64,000 nt of DNA from NCBI GenBank assembly GCA_030549495.1, contig JAUIRK010001036.1:2501-66500 (forward strand), in the 5' to 3' direction. The position numbers were made by a program, and so were the translations under genes. The notes beneath the pieces are model-generated. The model was not told the origin of the DNA. It searched no databases and saw nothing but the letters and a program-made list of their open reading frames with translations. This document shows, one piece after another, positions 1 to 12,988 of this stretch (the stretch's first letter is position 1; each line of letters opens with the position of its first letter). This DNA is from Nectonema munidae. Lineage: Eukaryota > Nematomorpha > Nectonematoida > Nectonematidae.

Positions 1-41
1 GATGATGATGATGATGATTATGATGATGATGATGATGATGA

Positions 42-73
<32 letters not shown>

Positions 74-74
74 T
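1..74. repeat. (ATG/GAT)n trinucleotide microsatellite
   Basis: An interrupted run of GAT triplets opens the window. The apparent poly-methionine reading over it is a product of the repeat and not a gene. Confidence 0.95.
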
Positions 75-2280
75 TCTGCTTGATTTATATTATTGTTATT
101 ATTATAGTGACCATGAAGATTATTCTCTATCCATACGAATATTTAATGAAAGTACACATTATTACACTCTATAAAACAAAGTTATATTCTTTTAACTCTT
201 CTCTTTCTTCCACAAAGAAACATTTTAATTATAAATTTTCTTTGCTAAAATCTTTCAACAAAACAAAATTCTATAGTCTTTCGTTACAATTTTCTCAAAC
301 TTATCACGAAATATTTATTAATTTTCATAAAACATAATAAATTTATTTATATTGGAAGCAGAAAAGTCAATAATGCTCTTCTATTTTTATTGATATTGAT
401 CATTTTGTCAAGTCCAAAATTGATATAAGCGAATCTTACAGTTTTAACATTATTATGGTCAACTATTATTTTTCGAAATCCAATATTTTATTTCCAACAA
501 ACATTCATCTTATAAACATGGGTTTTTGTATAATCAATAATTTTATTCAAAAATTATTTATTTCTCCTTTTTATTGTATCTTCTATAATTTTCGCAAAAT
601 ATTCTAAACTTCACCAACTGACTCAATTTTTACATCATGGGTATAATACAAACTGTTTCGATTTGGCCATGTATAAATTTCTTCTCAAATAAAGATATTT
701 TTCTTGACTAATTTTATTGCCAATCCAATGGCTATATATATATTTATCGGTTAAAATTAAAAATATGTTATGAATTATTTCTAAAAACATATGGTCTGAT
801 TAGATTATAGAATTTTTATGTGACATACAAAGTATATCCCTCTTTACTCAAGTATATATCTATCCTATTTATAAAATCCTACTTCAAGGAAAAATCCTTC
901 AAAGAAGTTTTGGACATTCTAAAACATGATAGTTTGATAATATATAAACTTCTATAAAACTTGAGCAACAAAGTTAGTCTTTTAAAATTTAATTAAGTTG
1001 GAGAAATATATTAGTGTCCCAGGCAAATACTATGGAAGAAATTAAAACTTACTTGAGATAACTTTTTAATATTTGAAAAGTTATAAATATGATGATATGA
1101 ATATAAAAAGGTCTTTTTATATTCTTTTTGGTAAGGTTAAAAAATTGTTAATTATATTTTAGATTCAAAAATATTTCATTAAAGAAAAATTAAAATAGAT
1201 CATTAAAAGAAATTTTAGTTATAATACATCAAATAATATGAGAAAATTATTAACGCCATATATTATCGAAATAATCAAAGTAAAAATTAAGAAAGGTGTT
1301 TTTATTTAAAAAAAATAAATACCCAAGACACTAACCAAATATCGTAGTAAAAAGCAAAATTTCAACATAAATTATCATTCATCAAATTATGGTAAAAAAA
1401 TTATTTTTTTAATTTTTGTCGGAAAATTTCTAAGTAATTATAATGTGGGCTTGTATGAGAGAAAATGATTTACTACTGGTTCATGTAATCTGTTTTTGTA
1501 TCATATAATAAATATTTTTTTTTCTCATAATTCTAATTTCTTTTTAGCTGATGATATTTTTAAGTTTCATGTATTACATTTTTCTCTCTCCCTCTGTTTT
1601 CCGGTTTAACAATAGTAACATATTTGTCTTTATTTCAAAAATATTTAACCTACAACCCTGATGAAGATAGTTATTCTCTTAAAAACATTCATCATTTGAT
1701 AACACTTCCTCTTTATTACTAGAAATACGTAAATTATATTTTTATATCTCGACATTAGAGTTGTAAGTGATGACAGTTTTTCAGAATTATCACGATTTGC
1801 TCGGCAGTCGGCGCTCAATAACGAAATAGTACTAATCTAGACCATTCATTCCCATATTTTATAATTTCAAAAAGAGAGTTTGAAAAATCTAACTACAAAA
1901 GGCATAAATTTATCTTAACTGATTTATAAATTTGTCAAACCCTGGCTTGACGGACATTTTTGTACTAACGCCGTTGACGGACTGGAGACAATTTTGTCCA
2001 ATTTTAACCATTATATTTTTTCATCAGAAAATAATGAAGTCTTTATACCACAGTTTAATTGTATGAATTACTTCAAAATAAAAGGAAAAAACATTCTATA
2101 AAAGTCATTTTTAACGGTGAAAATTTTATCAATTTAACATAATATATATTTTGTTAAATTTGATTTAGTACTGGTTGTTAAAATTTCAATTAGGATCTGA
2201 ACAAAAACAGACTGAATAAGACTCTAAACTTTGTAAGTTACAGTAAAATTTTAAGATAAGTGGTATTTTTGTCGATAAGG
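75..2280. other. AT-rich stretch without a recognisable gene
   Basis: I see no coding frame of useful length, RNA gene or clear element end here. Short oligo-A and oligo-T runs are common. A slightly GC-richer patch near 1795-1990 contains two similar TGACGGAC/TGACGGACT words but no feature I can name. Confidence 0.5.
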
Positions 2281-2350
2281 AACTGATGCGCCATCTACAT
2301 GAGCTAGGAGTCGAAGAATCTAGTAGTACTCCTTTCTGGCCGAAGAATCA

Positions 2351-2653
2351 ATGAAAACAAGATCAATGATATCCGAAGTACCCTTAGCTATCAGAAACTT
2401 ACTCTCTTTTTATGGTTTTTCTCAAGACACTACTCAACGAAGGACTTCCACCTCAAGATCTTTGTGTTACCTTTTCAAAATAAAAAGAAAAAAAGCATCT
2501 AAAAAGAGTAAAAAGTGCAAAAAGTTTGTTTGCAATGTACATTATAGAATATTGTGTTCTGAATGCTTAGTCAAATCATATAAATTTAACGCCAAATATA
2601 CTAACTTTTACTTTAATTTCAAAATTTTCTTTTTTTCAAAAACAATAAATTAA
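2351..2653 (+). pseudogene. Probable piggyBac transposase C-terminal fragment
   Basis: A 100-residue reading has a basic stretch followed by a cysteine/histidine cluster spaced like the C-terminal cysteine-rich domain of piggyBac transposases: an early Cys-Tyr, a Lys/Arg-rich spacer, then CKKFVCNVHYRILCSEC. In that family the domain helps bind the transposon ends. The DDD catalytic core is missing and the part after the cysteine cluster is AT-rich and not conserved-looking, so this is a fragment. No TTAA-flanked terminus could be tied to it. The assignment rests on the Cys/His spacing alone, and an unrelated zinc-binding exon is possible. Confidence 0.35.
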
Positions 2654-2859
2654 TTTTTTTGCTAATTTTATTTTATTTTGATTTTTTATCCTAACGAGAA
2701 CGTTTATATGTTACTTTTGAAAGAAGTTTCTATATACATGCGAAGAATAACATTTCCACACTTGGTGAAAAGTAGCGAAGACTTTGGAAACTCTTTTCGG
2801 AATATTGTCAGAGAAGAGAAGTTCATTGGTGATGATAACGTCCAAGACATTTTGTGAGT

Positions 2860-4626
2860 CAAACTTTTTCAAGATTTTTGAGATCCAAGGAAATATTTTC
2901 GATCATTCGGATATCATATGTGCAAGTGTGTACATTTAGCAAAGTTAAGCTACATGCCCCATCTATTAGACCACTTGAAAATTTTTATTAAATTATACTG
3001 TAAGCTAGAGCCACCGAATTCGTCCGAAAGATCATATATTTTAATATCATCCGCGAAAACTTTAAATTTGGAGGTCAAATCATCAAAAAGATCATTTAAA
3101 AATATGTTTAATAGGAGAGGACCAAACACAGATACCTGTGGAACTCCACTCAGTACAGATTTCTCATTTGAGCGCCAGCCATTCAAAACAACGATTTGTT
3201 TTCTATTCTCAAGATAATCTCTAATCCATTCTAGCAAATTTTCGCTAATACCACAAGATTCTAGCTTCCTAATCATATATTTATGAGGTATTGAATCAAA
3301 CGCTTTATGGAAATCAAGATATAAAACATCAAGAGTACTATTACATTCTAGCAGATGAACAATATCATTTTGAAATTCAGAAAGATTGGTTACTGTTGAT
3401 TTGCCTATAATAATAAACCAATGTTGATTTGGATTTAGCGAAGTGAAGTCCTACAAATGTTTCACAATTATCTCAGCAATAATTGATTCAAGCATTTCAC
3501 AAAGAACCGGGATTAGGTTTACTGGTCTGTAATTACAGGAAATTTTCTGCCACCAGATTTAAATATAGGCACACTCATGGAAGTTTTCCATTCATCCAGC
3601 AACTTTCTTTCTTTTATTGATTTATCAAAAAGAATTTTGCGTGGAGTAACTAGAACTTCAGATAATTTACTAATAATAAAGGGATGAAGGTCATCAATTC
3701 CAGGTGATTTAAATTTCTTTAACAACTTTATTTTACTATAAATTATAGTTTCATCGAGGTCTGATAAATCAATTGAAGCAGTGAAACAACGTGACGGGAT
3801 ACAGTAATTATTATAAATTAAGTCATTAGAAAAAACTGATCCAAAATACTGGCTAAAGATATTAGCCCTTTCAACATTGAATCTGTGGTGCTTCCGTCAG
3901 GTCTACTTAGTTCAAACACATTTGCCTTTCGTCTTTGATTTACATTAGACGAGAAATTTTTGGATTCTGATTGTAGCTTTTCAAATGAGATCCTTGCTTT
4001 GTGTGTTACACTTCTCAATGTGTTTGAAACTTCTTTATATTTTATGAGATAAAAAACATAAGTAGACTTAATAAATTTGTTATAGAGCCTTTTCTTTCCT
4101 TTGATTAGCTTTTTTGCTTCACTAGTTATAAAGTTATTAAACTTTCTACTCGCACAACTTATAGGAATATAAACATCAATAAGCTTGTAAAGTTTATTAA
4201 TAAACAGAGAATGATAGTCAACAAGACTGAGACATTTGTAAGAATACCAATCAACTGTTGATAAAGCCAATCTTATAGCATCAAAGTCGCCTCTTGCGTG
4301 TATTAGACATTGTTATAAACTTATCATTCAGAAAAAGACTTAAGCTGATACATGAATGGTCGCTTCTAGCAAGAGGAGGGAATATCATTAGGTTATTAAT
4401 CATATTAGGAATGTTCGTAATCAATAAATCTAAAATTAACTCTTACGATAGTTTCCCACTCTTGTTGTTTGAGAAATAAGTTGAGTAAAATCTTTTTATT
4501 GTAAACAATTCAAAAATTCTTGTTGTTTGTTATTTTTGCTAAGGTTAAAAGACCAATCAATAATTGGAAAATTAAAATCACCAACAATTATAATGCTGCT
4601 TTTCGAAAAATTAGAAAAAGAATATT
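2860..4626 (-). pseudogene. LINE remnant (CR1/Jockey-like), endonuclease tail plus reverse transcriptase
   Basis: Read on the minus strand from 4626 downward, the pieces occur in LINE ORF2 order. Near 4600-4540 is the endonuclease motif IIIVGDFNFPIIDW. Near 4450-4330 is the endonuclease end, including PPLARSDHSCISL. A linker follows (about 4270-3820), then the RT fingers with KFKSPGIDDLHPF and DEWKTSMSVPIFKSG (3725-3519). RT motif A is LYLDFHKAFDSIPH (about 3310), then SGVPQ...GPLLL and the catalytic FADD (about 3140-3050). The frame is broken several times, including an in-frame stop after the 28th residue past GDFN and a stop just after the FADD block. The 5' side stops at the hAT element; the 3' end fades near 2880. 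GDFN..DW and SDH place it with CR1/Jockey-type LINEs and not RTE or R2. It is dead by inspection. Confidence 0.85.
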
Positions 4627-5138
4627 CCTACGGCCCGCGGGCCAAATCCGGCCCTAGAAAGCCTTTCATCCTGCCCGCGGAGACCTTTGAAAAACTTTAA
4701 GTCAGGACCGGTATAATTAAAATGGATTTAAATTTATAAAAAAAATATTTTTATTAGCTTTTACACTATGGTCACTCATTCAATTATGGCATTTGTAAAG
4801 GATCATCTTTTAAGAAGCCCTTTTCCTTTTAATCCCTTTTCCATCGTTTGGTAAATCCCTTTGAATAAAATTGGATTTTTTCACCATTTTCTTTTCTAAT
4901 TAATATTCTTTGTGTTAAATAGTTTTCTTTCTTGATTCCCCATATTTATGTATTCAGTTAGTCTGAACATACCATCCTGGTCCGAGGCCTAAATATCTCC
5001 TTTGGCTCTTCCAGTAGTTCAAGAACCAATTCTATAATAATAATAATTTTTTCAATTGTTATAAAAAATCATTAAAATTATTTTTATAATTTTTTTAATT
5101 TTATTAAAAAGGTATTTAATGGACGCATCCAACCCAAA

Positions 5139-5561
5139 ATGTTGTCATTGAACAAAGGGAAAGTAGATAATGAATCTCTATTGTTCCAAGAAAAGTGGAC
5201 CAATGACTATTTTTTCACACAAATCAAAGGAAAACCAGTGTGTTTACTTTGTTCAGAGTCAGTTGCTGTTATGAAAGGATATACTGTCAAAAGACACAAT
5301 ACTTCCAAACACTCATCTCTTTATGATAATTTTCAAGGTGAACGTAAAAAACAAAAAGTCGAAAAACTGATTAAAGGTTTGAAAGAAAAACAGACCATTT
5401 TGGTCAAAAAATGTAATCATGCCGACAATATCATTCGTGCTAGTTATATTTTCCGTGAGAATATTGCAAAACCATCAAAAAATTATTTTGAGAGCGAATT
5501 TGTAAAAGAATGCCTACAAGCAGTGGTTGATATTTGGTGTCCAGGCAGAAAAAAAAATTGA
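5139..5561 (+). pseudogene. hAT transposase N-terminal part (BED-like zinc finger)
   Basis: 140 residues. Residues around 30-60 hold a BED-type finger: KPVCLLC, then a spacer, then KRHNTSKH (C-x2-C ... H-x4-H), the DNA-binding module of hAT transposases of the GTF2IRD2/ZBED/SCAND3 type. A lysine-rich segment follows, then a region ending in WCPGRKKN. The reading ends in a run of A residues at about 5552; past it, in another frame, IDNISLSRRTVTRR continues the family's next conserved block, so a one-base slip in the poly-A run ended the frame. The downstream stretch 5650-6180 shows no family similarity and may be an insertion or replaced sequence. Confidence 0.75.
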
Positions 5562-6196
5562 TAATATTAGTTTGTCTCGTAGAACTGTAACAAGACGGGA
5601 TGATGAACTTGCAACCATTATAGAAACTAAAAGAACCTGCTTCGAAATTTAAGTATTTTACTTCAAAACCTTCCTATTTTTTCAGAAATGTTATGAATCT
5701 AGAATCTAGATAAACCGTGTTTCAGACTTGAAACTTCTAAGCTTTCTATAAGATACAAAGCTGTTTGTTTTTACGAAAATTACAGAAGCTTCATAGCAGA
5801 AAGTTGCTCTTCAGTAAAGAAAATGAAACTCATCAAGAAAGATTGGTCATTTCTTCATATAGAGAAAAAACAACCTGTAATGTTGTTAATTGCTATATTT
5901 GTCAAAATAATTAGTTAATGATATTTCATGTACTCATTTCATCCTGATGCTCTATTTGCTTTTTAATCTCCTTGTCTCTTTGATGGTGTATTTTTCCTGA
6001 AGCGGTTTTCATAAACCTTTGGAAATACATCCGCTTGCATGTCTTCACTCAATTTTTAATATTGTTCCCCTAATATTATTCCCCATAACATCAATCATTA
6101 TAACTTTTTTGCAAAAGATTTTCTTTTCGTTTTTTTCTTTTGAATTACACTACCTATAAATCATAATGACTTCTTATGTGTGTATCGAATTTTTAA

Positions 6197-6733
6197 ATGA
6201 ATTTCTTCTTGGCTATTGATGAAAGTACTGACTTGGCAAATACCGTACTACATACAGTTTTTGTACGTGGAATTGGTGACGATTTCAATATCACAGAAGA
6301 AATGCTTTGTCTTCAAGCTATGAAAGAAACTACCACTAGAGAGGATATTTTTCAAGAATTGAAAATGTTAATGGCTAAATTTAATCTCCATTTTGAAAAA
6401 CTTCATGGTTTAGCAACAGATGGTGCACCTGCAATGATTGGTAATAAAGTTGGCTTAACTTCTAAAATTAAAAAGGAGTTATCTTCTATGGACATAGACA
6501 CAAAAGATTTTTCCGAGTTCCACTGCATAATTCACAAAGAAAATTTGTGCGCCAAGTCGCTCAAATTTGAAAACGTCATGTCAAGAGTAGTTTCGAGTGT
6601 CAATTTTATAAAATCTCGAGCATTAAATCACCGCCACTTTAGAGAATTTCTTGAGGATGTCGAGGTAGAATATGGAGATCTCGTTTTCTACTGTGAGGTG
6701 CGATTGTTGAGCAAAGGAAAACTGTTAAAATAA
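6197..6733 (+). pseudogene. hAT transposase central part (first catalytic Asp region)
   Basis: 178 residues beginning at the block FFLAIDESTD, which in this hAT group contains the first catalytic aspartate. It continues through VRGIGDDFNITEE, LHGLATDGAPAMIG (the second conserved Asp region) and FHCIIHKENLCAKSL (the CxxH-type block), and ends with a degraded version of the family's EVRWLSRGKVL. The reading then runs directly into the right terminal repeat, so the helical insertion, last catalytic Glu and dimerisation domain have been deleted. It belongs to the same element as the finger fragment upstream. Confidence 0.8.
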
Positions 6734-6849
6734 TTATACTTGGTACGGAATTAAAGTTTTTCAAAGGTCTCCGTGGGCCGGATTAAATGTCTTCGCGGGC
6801 CGGATTTGGCACGGGGGCCGTAGGTTCCTCATTATTAGATTGCCACTTT

Positions 6850-9440
6850 ATTCAAACAAGAAAACCAACTCCATTCAGAACTCAGAAAAATACTTTTGGA
6901 CTATGTTTTTTTCATTGTAAAAGAGAAAGAGAAAAAAATAAAGTTAAACCTAGAAGTAATTAACTAGGGATAAAATGAATTATTAATGTAAGTCATAAAA
7001 ATGTTTAAAATGTAAGATGTCCAACTATAAGTTCAAAATATAAAAAGTATATAAGGCAAAATGCACCTTTGTTGTAATTTTCTATTATTTCCCGTTGTTT
7101 TATATTTTTTAGGATTTAAGCAATATTGCATATGAAATTAAGTAAACTGATGTTTAGAGTAGTTATAAATCTCTTGGAAGAGCATGAAAAACTTTTATTA
7201 GTTTAAGTATGTTTGCCTAATTTTACTTTTCTAGCATTTAACATATGTGCAAATTCTGTGTAACTAAAAAGAAAAAGGCCGTCGAGCAAGCCCTACTTAC
7301 CCTGGGGATATGTCGATAAAAATTTAGACGCGTTTTTTTTCTTTTAATAATAATGAAGCAAAACAACCTTATTTTTCCCTATAAAGCTACGACACCCTAA
7401 TGCACATATTATGTTGAAATATAGCATTATATTATTTTGGGAGAGTCCTATAATTACACTTGATCTTATTTTTCAAACAACCGTGTAAGTCTTAAAAGCG
7501 AGATTGCATTAAAAATGTAGATTACAATGGAGTAAATTTTAGCAAAAAAAAATAAAAAAATCTCACTTAAGCAAGAAAGAATCGTAAGAAGAGTGATGCT
7601 TTTGAAAAATGATAAAATTGAGAAACTTTTTTGAAGGATTGTAAATTTTTTGAAAATCATCAAACAATCCGAATCACAAATATAGCAGCGAAGTCTTGAC
7701 TTATTTTTATCACACATGGTAAACTTTTCGTAATGCAAATGAATTAGTTGAATCGCGTAATGGGGAAGATGTTTCTTTGTTTGTTGTTGTTGGCGAAAAA
7801 TAATTTTGTTCACATAAAAAATTTATGGAAAGAAATTATTGTTGTGAAGATTTCTTTTCTCTTTAAATTGATTTTCTCAAAGATAAGAATAGTTTGAGTC
7901 TTGAAAGTTCGTTTATCTTTTCACAAAATCTCCTAAATAGTTCAATACAAATAAATTCAAGAATTTCGCACAGTTTATGTTTATAATATGTATTATACAT
8001 GCATTAAAAATATAACACATGCATTTACGGTATATCACACTATAAGAATGCATGTACCATCAGCTATAAATAGGCTTGTATGTGCATCGTTGTACTATTT
8101 AGTATCCTTAAGATCTGGTATGAACATTGAACATTTTATGTATTTTATTGGAATGTCTGTTTATGTTGCGTTTGTGTGATTGTAAGTTAGTGTATCAAAT
8201 CCACGTATCTGAATGTATGCATTTTGTGATATGAGCATTATTGGAAACTTTAGATGAGAAGGTTTAGGAAGAAGTATTGGTAAGTTAAAAGTTATGCACT
8301 TGTATATTATTAATATTATTAATGATTTAGTTGATGATATTATTCATAGATGTATATTTATTTATGTGTGTGTGTGTGTGTGTGCTCTGTAAATATTGAG
8401 TATGTGTGTGTGTATGTTTCGTCAAGATAGAAGTTTAAGAAGGAGGTAATGGAGGAAATTTTGCGCAAAGGAATTGATAAATGGTGTTGATTTAAGTGTA
8501 AGGAATGATATTAGTGAATGTGATGAGTACTTTACGAATAATAATAAAATAGAATGAATATTGATATTAGTTGCACTGAGGAGCATGCTTATTATTATTG
8601 TTAGTTTGGTTATTGATTGATTGGAATTTGAATTTATACTATTTTCAATAAGAGAATGATGATGTTTAAGAAATTCATTATGATCTGGTTGCGTTTTGGT
8701 GTGTTGTGTGTTTGACATCCTACTCGTCCAGCTCCGCTATTTATTATTTTAGAACTACCACGCAACTGCAATAAAAAACCAAAATGTGGTAAATCGGACT
8801 GCACTTAAAATTAACCCAACATTTTTTTTAACCTGCTAATAATAAATGTAATTTAAATGATACTGCTTTATACATTGATTTTCCATGATGTTAAATTTAA
8901 AACCAAATTTTATTTTCTCAAAGGACTCACTAAAAATAGTATCAACAAAAGTATGGCGTTTTAGAGTTGATCTTCTTGCAGAAATAAGATGGCGAGCAAG
9001 ACTAACGCAAGACTTGTTGCCATAAAACATACAATATCACGCGCCACAACAAAAGATGGTTTAGAAACGAAAATATCAAAAATGAAAATCCATCTAAATT
9101 TGGAAAGGATGTAGCACATTGTATACTTACATCAGGAGAAACAAATAGAGCTTTGATGATGTGTTTGTGTGACGCTCATTTGTAATTTATGAATATTTCA
9201 TAAATTATTTATTTTTTTAACAATTTTAACCCTTAGTACTAATATTGGACCGAACGCGCCTCCCCTTGTCCCTCAAAAAGTTTTGAACAAACGACTACCA
9301 CGGGCAAATTTCTGAGCGGATTACGCAAATCCGTGTTGGAAAAAAATAGAAAAATTGCACTGGGAATCAAATTTTGGATAAAAATATCTAACAAACCATA
9401 AGATTAACGTGCAGGGTTGGAAATAGAGAAGATTTGTTAT
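6850..9440. other. AT-rich intergenic stretch with short microsatellites
   Basis: No supported gene. It includes a (TG)n run near 8366-8384. Minus-strand readings at 7466-7813 and 8836-9030 have no recognisable domain. At 9227 the sequence TTAACCCTTAGTACTAAT followed by a GC-rich patch resembles the termini of the TTAA family seen at 13855 and 62672, and may be a solitary end. Confidence 0.45.
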
Positions 9441-9478
9441 GTGTGTATAATGTATATGTATGTGTATAATGTGTATAA

Positions 9479-10136
<658 letters not shown>

Positions 10137-10149
10137 AGTGTTTCGTTTA

Positions 10150-10200
10150 CAGTGAAATTTCGTTGTGTCGAACCTCAAGGGCAAAACTAAAAACTGACAC
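10150..10200. mobile_element. Possible single pogo/Tigger-type terminus
   Basis: CAGTGAAATTTCGTTGTG, preceded by TA, followed by TCGAACCTCAAGG, resembles the inward-reading terminal repeat of pogo-group elements, such as the one at 19529. I could not find a matching opposite end within reach, so it is at best a truncated or solitary terminus. Confidence 0.2.
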
Positions 10201-10320
10201 AAACAAAGTTGGATAAAAACAAATTTTAAAAAGAAATTTTAATTTTATTTGTGGTCTGGCAAGACATTCAGGGAGACAAAGACACTTCCACACTAGAAAT
10301 GCTAAAATAATGTTTTATCT

Positions 10321-10560
10321 ATAAATACCAAACTGTCAAATTGACATTTAAATATTATAAACATATGTTTATATCCATTTTAATTATTATATTACATAAA
10401 CTTTTTACTCATTTGTTTCAATTAAACACCATCAATACTCATTGGAATATTGAAATGTAGCTTAACAATACCTAACGGTCAAATTGACCTTTGAACATTA
10501 TAAATATATATTTATAAGTATTTACTATTATATCACACAAACCTCATATTTATTTCTCTC
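10321..10560. repeat. Diverged direct repeat, about 145-bp period
   Basis: Two copies of a block containing GTCAAATTGAC(A/C)TTT..ATTATAAA..TAT lie 145 bp apart (10334 and 10479), with further agreement in the TTCAATTAAAC segment. A weaker third echo (TTCAATTTGACCTC) occurs near 10813. No coding potential. Confidence 0.6.
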
Positions 10561-12059
10561 AAATGTTCAATTAAACTCCATTACTTACATTTTATAAAAA
10601 TTTTACATGTATTCTCATTGAATAATTAAGTAACGCCAATTTTGATGGCACATAAAAGTGAGGCATTTTCAATAATTTTCTTTTTGATTATAAAGTTAAT
10701 TACCTAAATAGTAATATTGATCAAAAATATGAAAAATGTGACAAATTCATTCTATTAAGGGATCTAAATATACAGAAGTTTGGCACATGCCTTGATTACA
10801 TAAATCTTAACCTTCAATTTGACCTCTTAGTAATTCTAGTTTTCAACAGGCTAAATCAAAATATCTCTATTCACCATGCTTCTTTTTTACCAAATTACTT
10901 CTTGGATTAAATGATTTTTTAATAAAAAATAAAGAAGACTTGTTTGAACTGATAATTTTGATTTCGCACAGGGTAAAATAGTAAGCATGTCTCTAGAAAG
11001 TTTCCCTCAGTAAAATTTTCTCCTTTTTAGAAGTTAATGATTTGAAATGTAACTAACTATATAATAAACTAAAATAAGCCAGCTTCACCTTCTTTGTAGA
11101 TGGCATCAAGTGAATATTTGGAAGTATTAGTAGCAGTGTTGTAATGTCCGCACCCTTTCTTTACTTGTTCCTCTTTTTTAATACTGTTAGCTTCTTCTTT
11201 AATACTAGTAGTTATACCATACCTCTCAAAACGTTTGAGCAATGCTTCTCTTCATTTGAAAATATAAGGATCAAGATAATTTGTAAGTTTTAATGCGTTT
11301 GTTTGCAAAACATATGCCTTTTTAAAACACAAAGGCAACGTTTCTTCTATAGGAAATTTGCTACAATGTGTAAGTATCAAACACATGCTAGGCTAATCAT
11401 TTTTCTTGTAAATTTAAATGAGCATATAGCGAGTTTTCATAAAAAGAAAGTTATATGGTAGTAAAAGTCAGAATTTTCTAATACTTCAGACATAAGAGAT
11501 AAACATCAAAATGCTTCTTTCTGAATAAAAATGCGTCAGTTTGAGACATAAAACATAAATAATAAAAATAAAGTAAATCAAGATTTACTTTTCAATTTTC
11601 ACTTTTCAAATTTTATTACTAAGGTACGATTATAATAGCTTTATAAAATATATAGTTATAAAACTGGGAAAAATAATTTAGTTATAGATTAATACGGTTT
11701 TAAAAGAAAATTCCTATTTTAAGTTTGTTTATAAAATTTTCAAATACAATGCAATGCCTTCGACCAACCTCTCTATGATTATGACTAGGGCTTCCCATAT
11801 CAAATATCGAAGCGTAGCCAGTGAATTACGAGAGATGCGAACATTTTAACAATAAGATTTTACTGAGTAGAGATTTAAGATAAGATTAAATTACATTTTA
11901 AAATATCTTTAAATTAAAGATCTATAGAGATTTAAGAATAGAGAGTAGAGTGTTAGTACAGATACTAACTAACTATACGAGTTCTAGTATTATACGTCTA
12001 CATATAAAAACATCACAATGTTCAAATATAACGAATCATTAGTATTCATTTTGAAGTAA

Positions 12060-12988
12060 CACATCTAAGATATTATGATAATAGCAACCAGCGTTTCGAA
12101 GCTAGGAAAAAATTAAGTGCTGAAAAAAGACGTTCCACACTAACTTGTGTTGAATGCATGGCGACTATTATTCTTGCTACATCTCTTATTACTCACTTTT
12201 CATAAGACAGTTTTGATGAACGGTCAAACTTTTCAATTTCAGGAAAAGAGCTCTCATTTTGAAATTTGAGCGTAGACGTCGAAGTGAAAGATATTGCTTC
12301 TTTTTCTAAACAAATTTTTTTGATCTTTGTTTGTGTTGTTTATCAAGGAATTTTTCAAAATCAAATAATAGACGAAGGGGATGAAGTATCTGATGAAGAT
12401 TCATGAGCCACCGTTTTACATTCCTGTCTTGATTCACAGAATTTATTTTGGAGGTCTATAAGATTTCTCATTCTGAATAGTATTTTAAAGAGAGAATTCT
12501 TAGCTTTAGCTATTTGTTCATATGTAGGCATCTGTATTTCTGATCTAGATATACAGCAGCAAGCAATACTTCATTATCAAGCAAAATACTTTCTCCTTTT
12601 TCTATAGAACTTTTAATTTCATCAGTTATAGTGCCATCTACCTTATAAGGAAAAAAAGCTAAAAGTTTCCATTCTTTCTAAGATCAGGTTTTAAGTCTTC
12701 ACTTTGAAAATTTTTTGTTACTATATATGTTGTTACCTTAGTCTTTTTAATCTTTTTGTTTGTTCCTACATTAATTCTAGAAGATAGATATCGGAATCTG
12801 CCATGTCCAAGATTACAGGCTTTAATTCTAATAAGCGCTCTATCATCCTATGTGTACTGCCCATCTAGTAGGCTGATCCAAAATAGTAACTTTACCTTCG
12901 CGTCTTTTAATAATCTCTTGAATCTTTGGTTTTCTAACTGCCAATACAACCCGTCTCAACTTAGCAATGAGGGATGCTGTATGTGTAT
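12060..12988 (-). pseudogene. hAT transposase relic, central and C-terminal part
   Basis: Minus-strand conceptual pieces run in order. IAKLRRVVLAVRKPKIQEI then TILDQPTRW, the hAT DxxTRW block, fall at about 12970-12860. MIERLLELKPVILDMAD follows (about 12840-12790), then LLDNEVLLAAVYLDQKYRC (about 12590-12530), and finally VSVERLFSALNFFLASKR near 12130, the dimerisation domain that packs hAT transposases into multimers. Many stops and frame changes separate these blocks. The family is BED-finger hAT, distinct in sequence from the copy at 4.6-6.8 kb. Together with the N-terminal part at 13859-14360 it forms one old insertion, split by a younger element. Confidence 0.75.

Larger units (their letters stand above)
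4615..6846 (+). mobile_element. Decayed hAT DNA transposon (GTF2IRD2/ZBED type)
   Basis: Both ends carry a matching inverted repeat of roughly 90 bp. The left end starts CCTACGGCCCGCGGGCC at 4627 and the right end, reverse-complemented, starts CCTACGGCCC from 6834. Both continue through CCAAATCCGGCCC and GAGACCTTTGAAAAACTTTAA. The GC-rich ends stand out in this AT-rich DNA. The outermost dozen bases, which in related hATs read CAGGGGTCGGCAA, are eroded, and I see no 8-bp target duplication. Between the ends lie two transposase pieces in the correct order and orientation. Because the C-terminal part is absent and the middle is disrupted, the copy cannot encode its own transposase. Confidence 0.85.

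Noticed and set aside
2-337. Poly-Met reading at the window start
   Set aside because: Produced by the ATG/GAT trinucleotide repeat and followed by AT-rich sequence with no domain.
7466-7813. Minus-strand reading with CYICDSDC
   Set aside because: A pair of CxxC-like cysteines without a complete finger and no family match; the rest is low-complexity.
8950-9030. Minus-strand 20-codon reading MATSLALVLLAILFLQEDQL, shaped like a signal peptide
   Set aside because: Stops after 20 residues with no usable splice donor, and overlaps another reading of equal length. Too little to call a secreted peptide gene.
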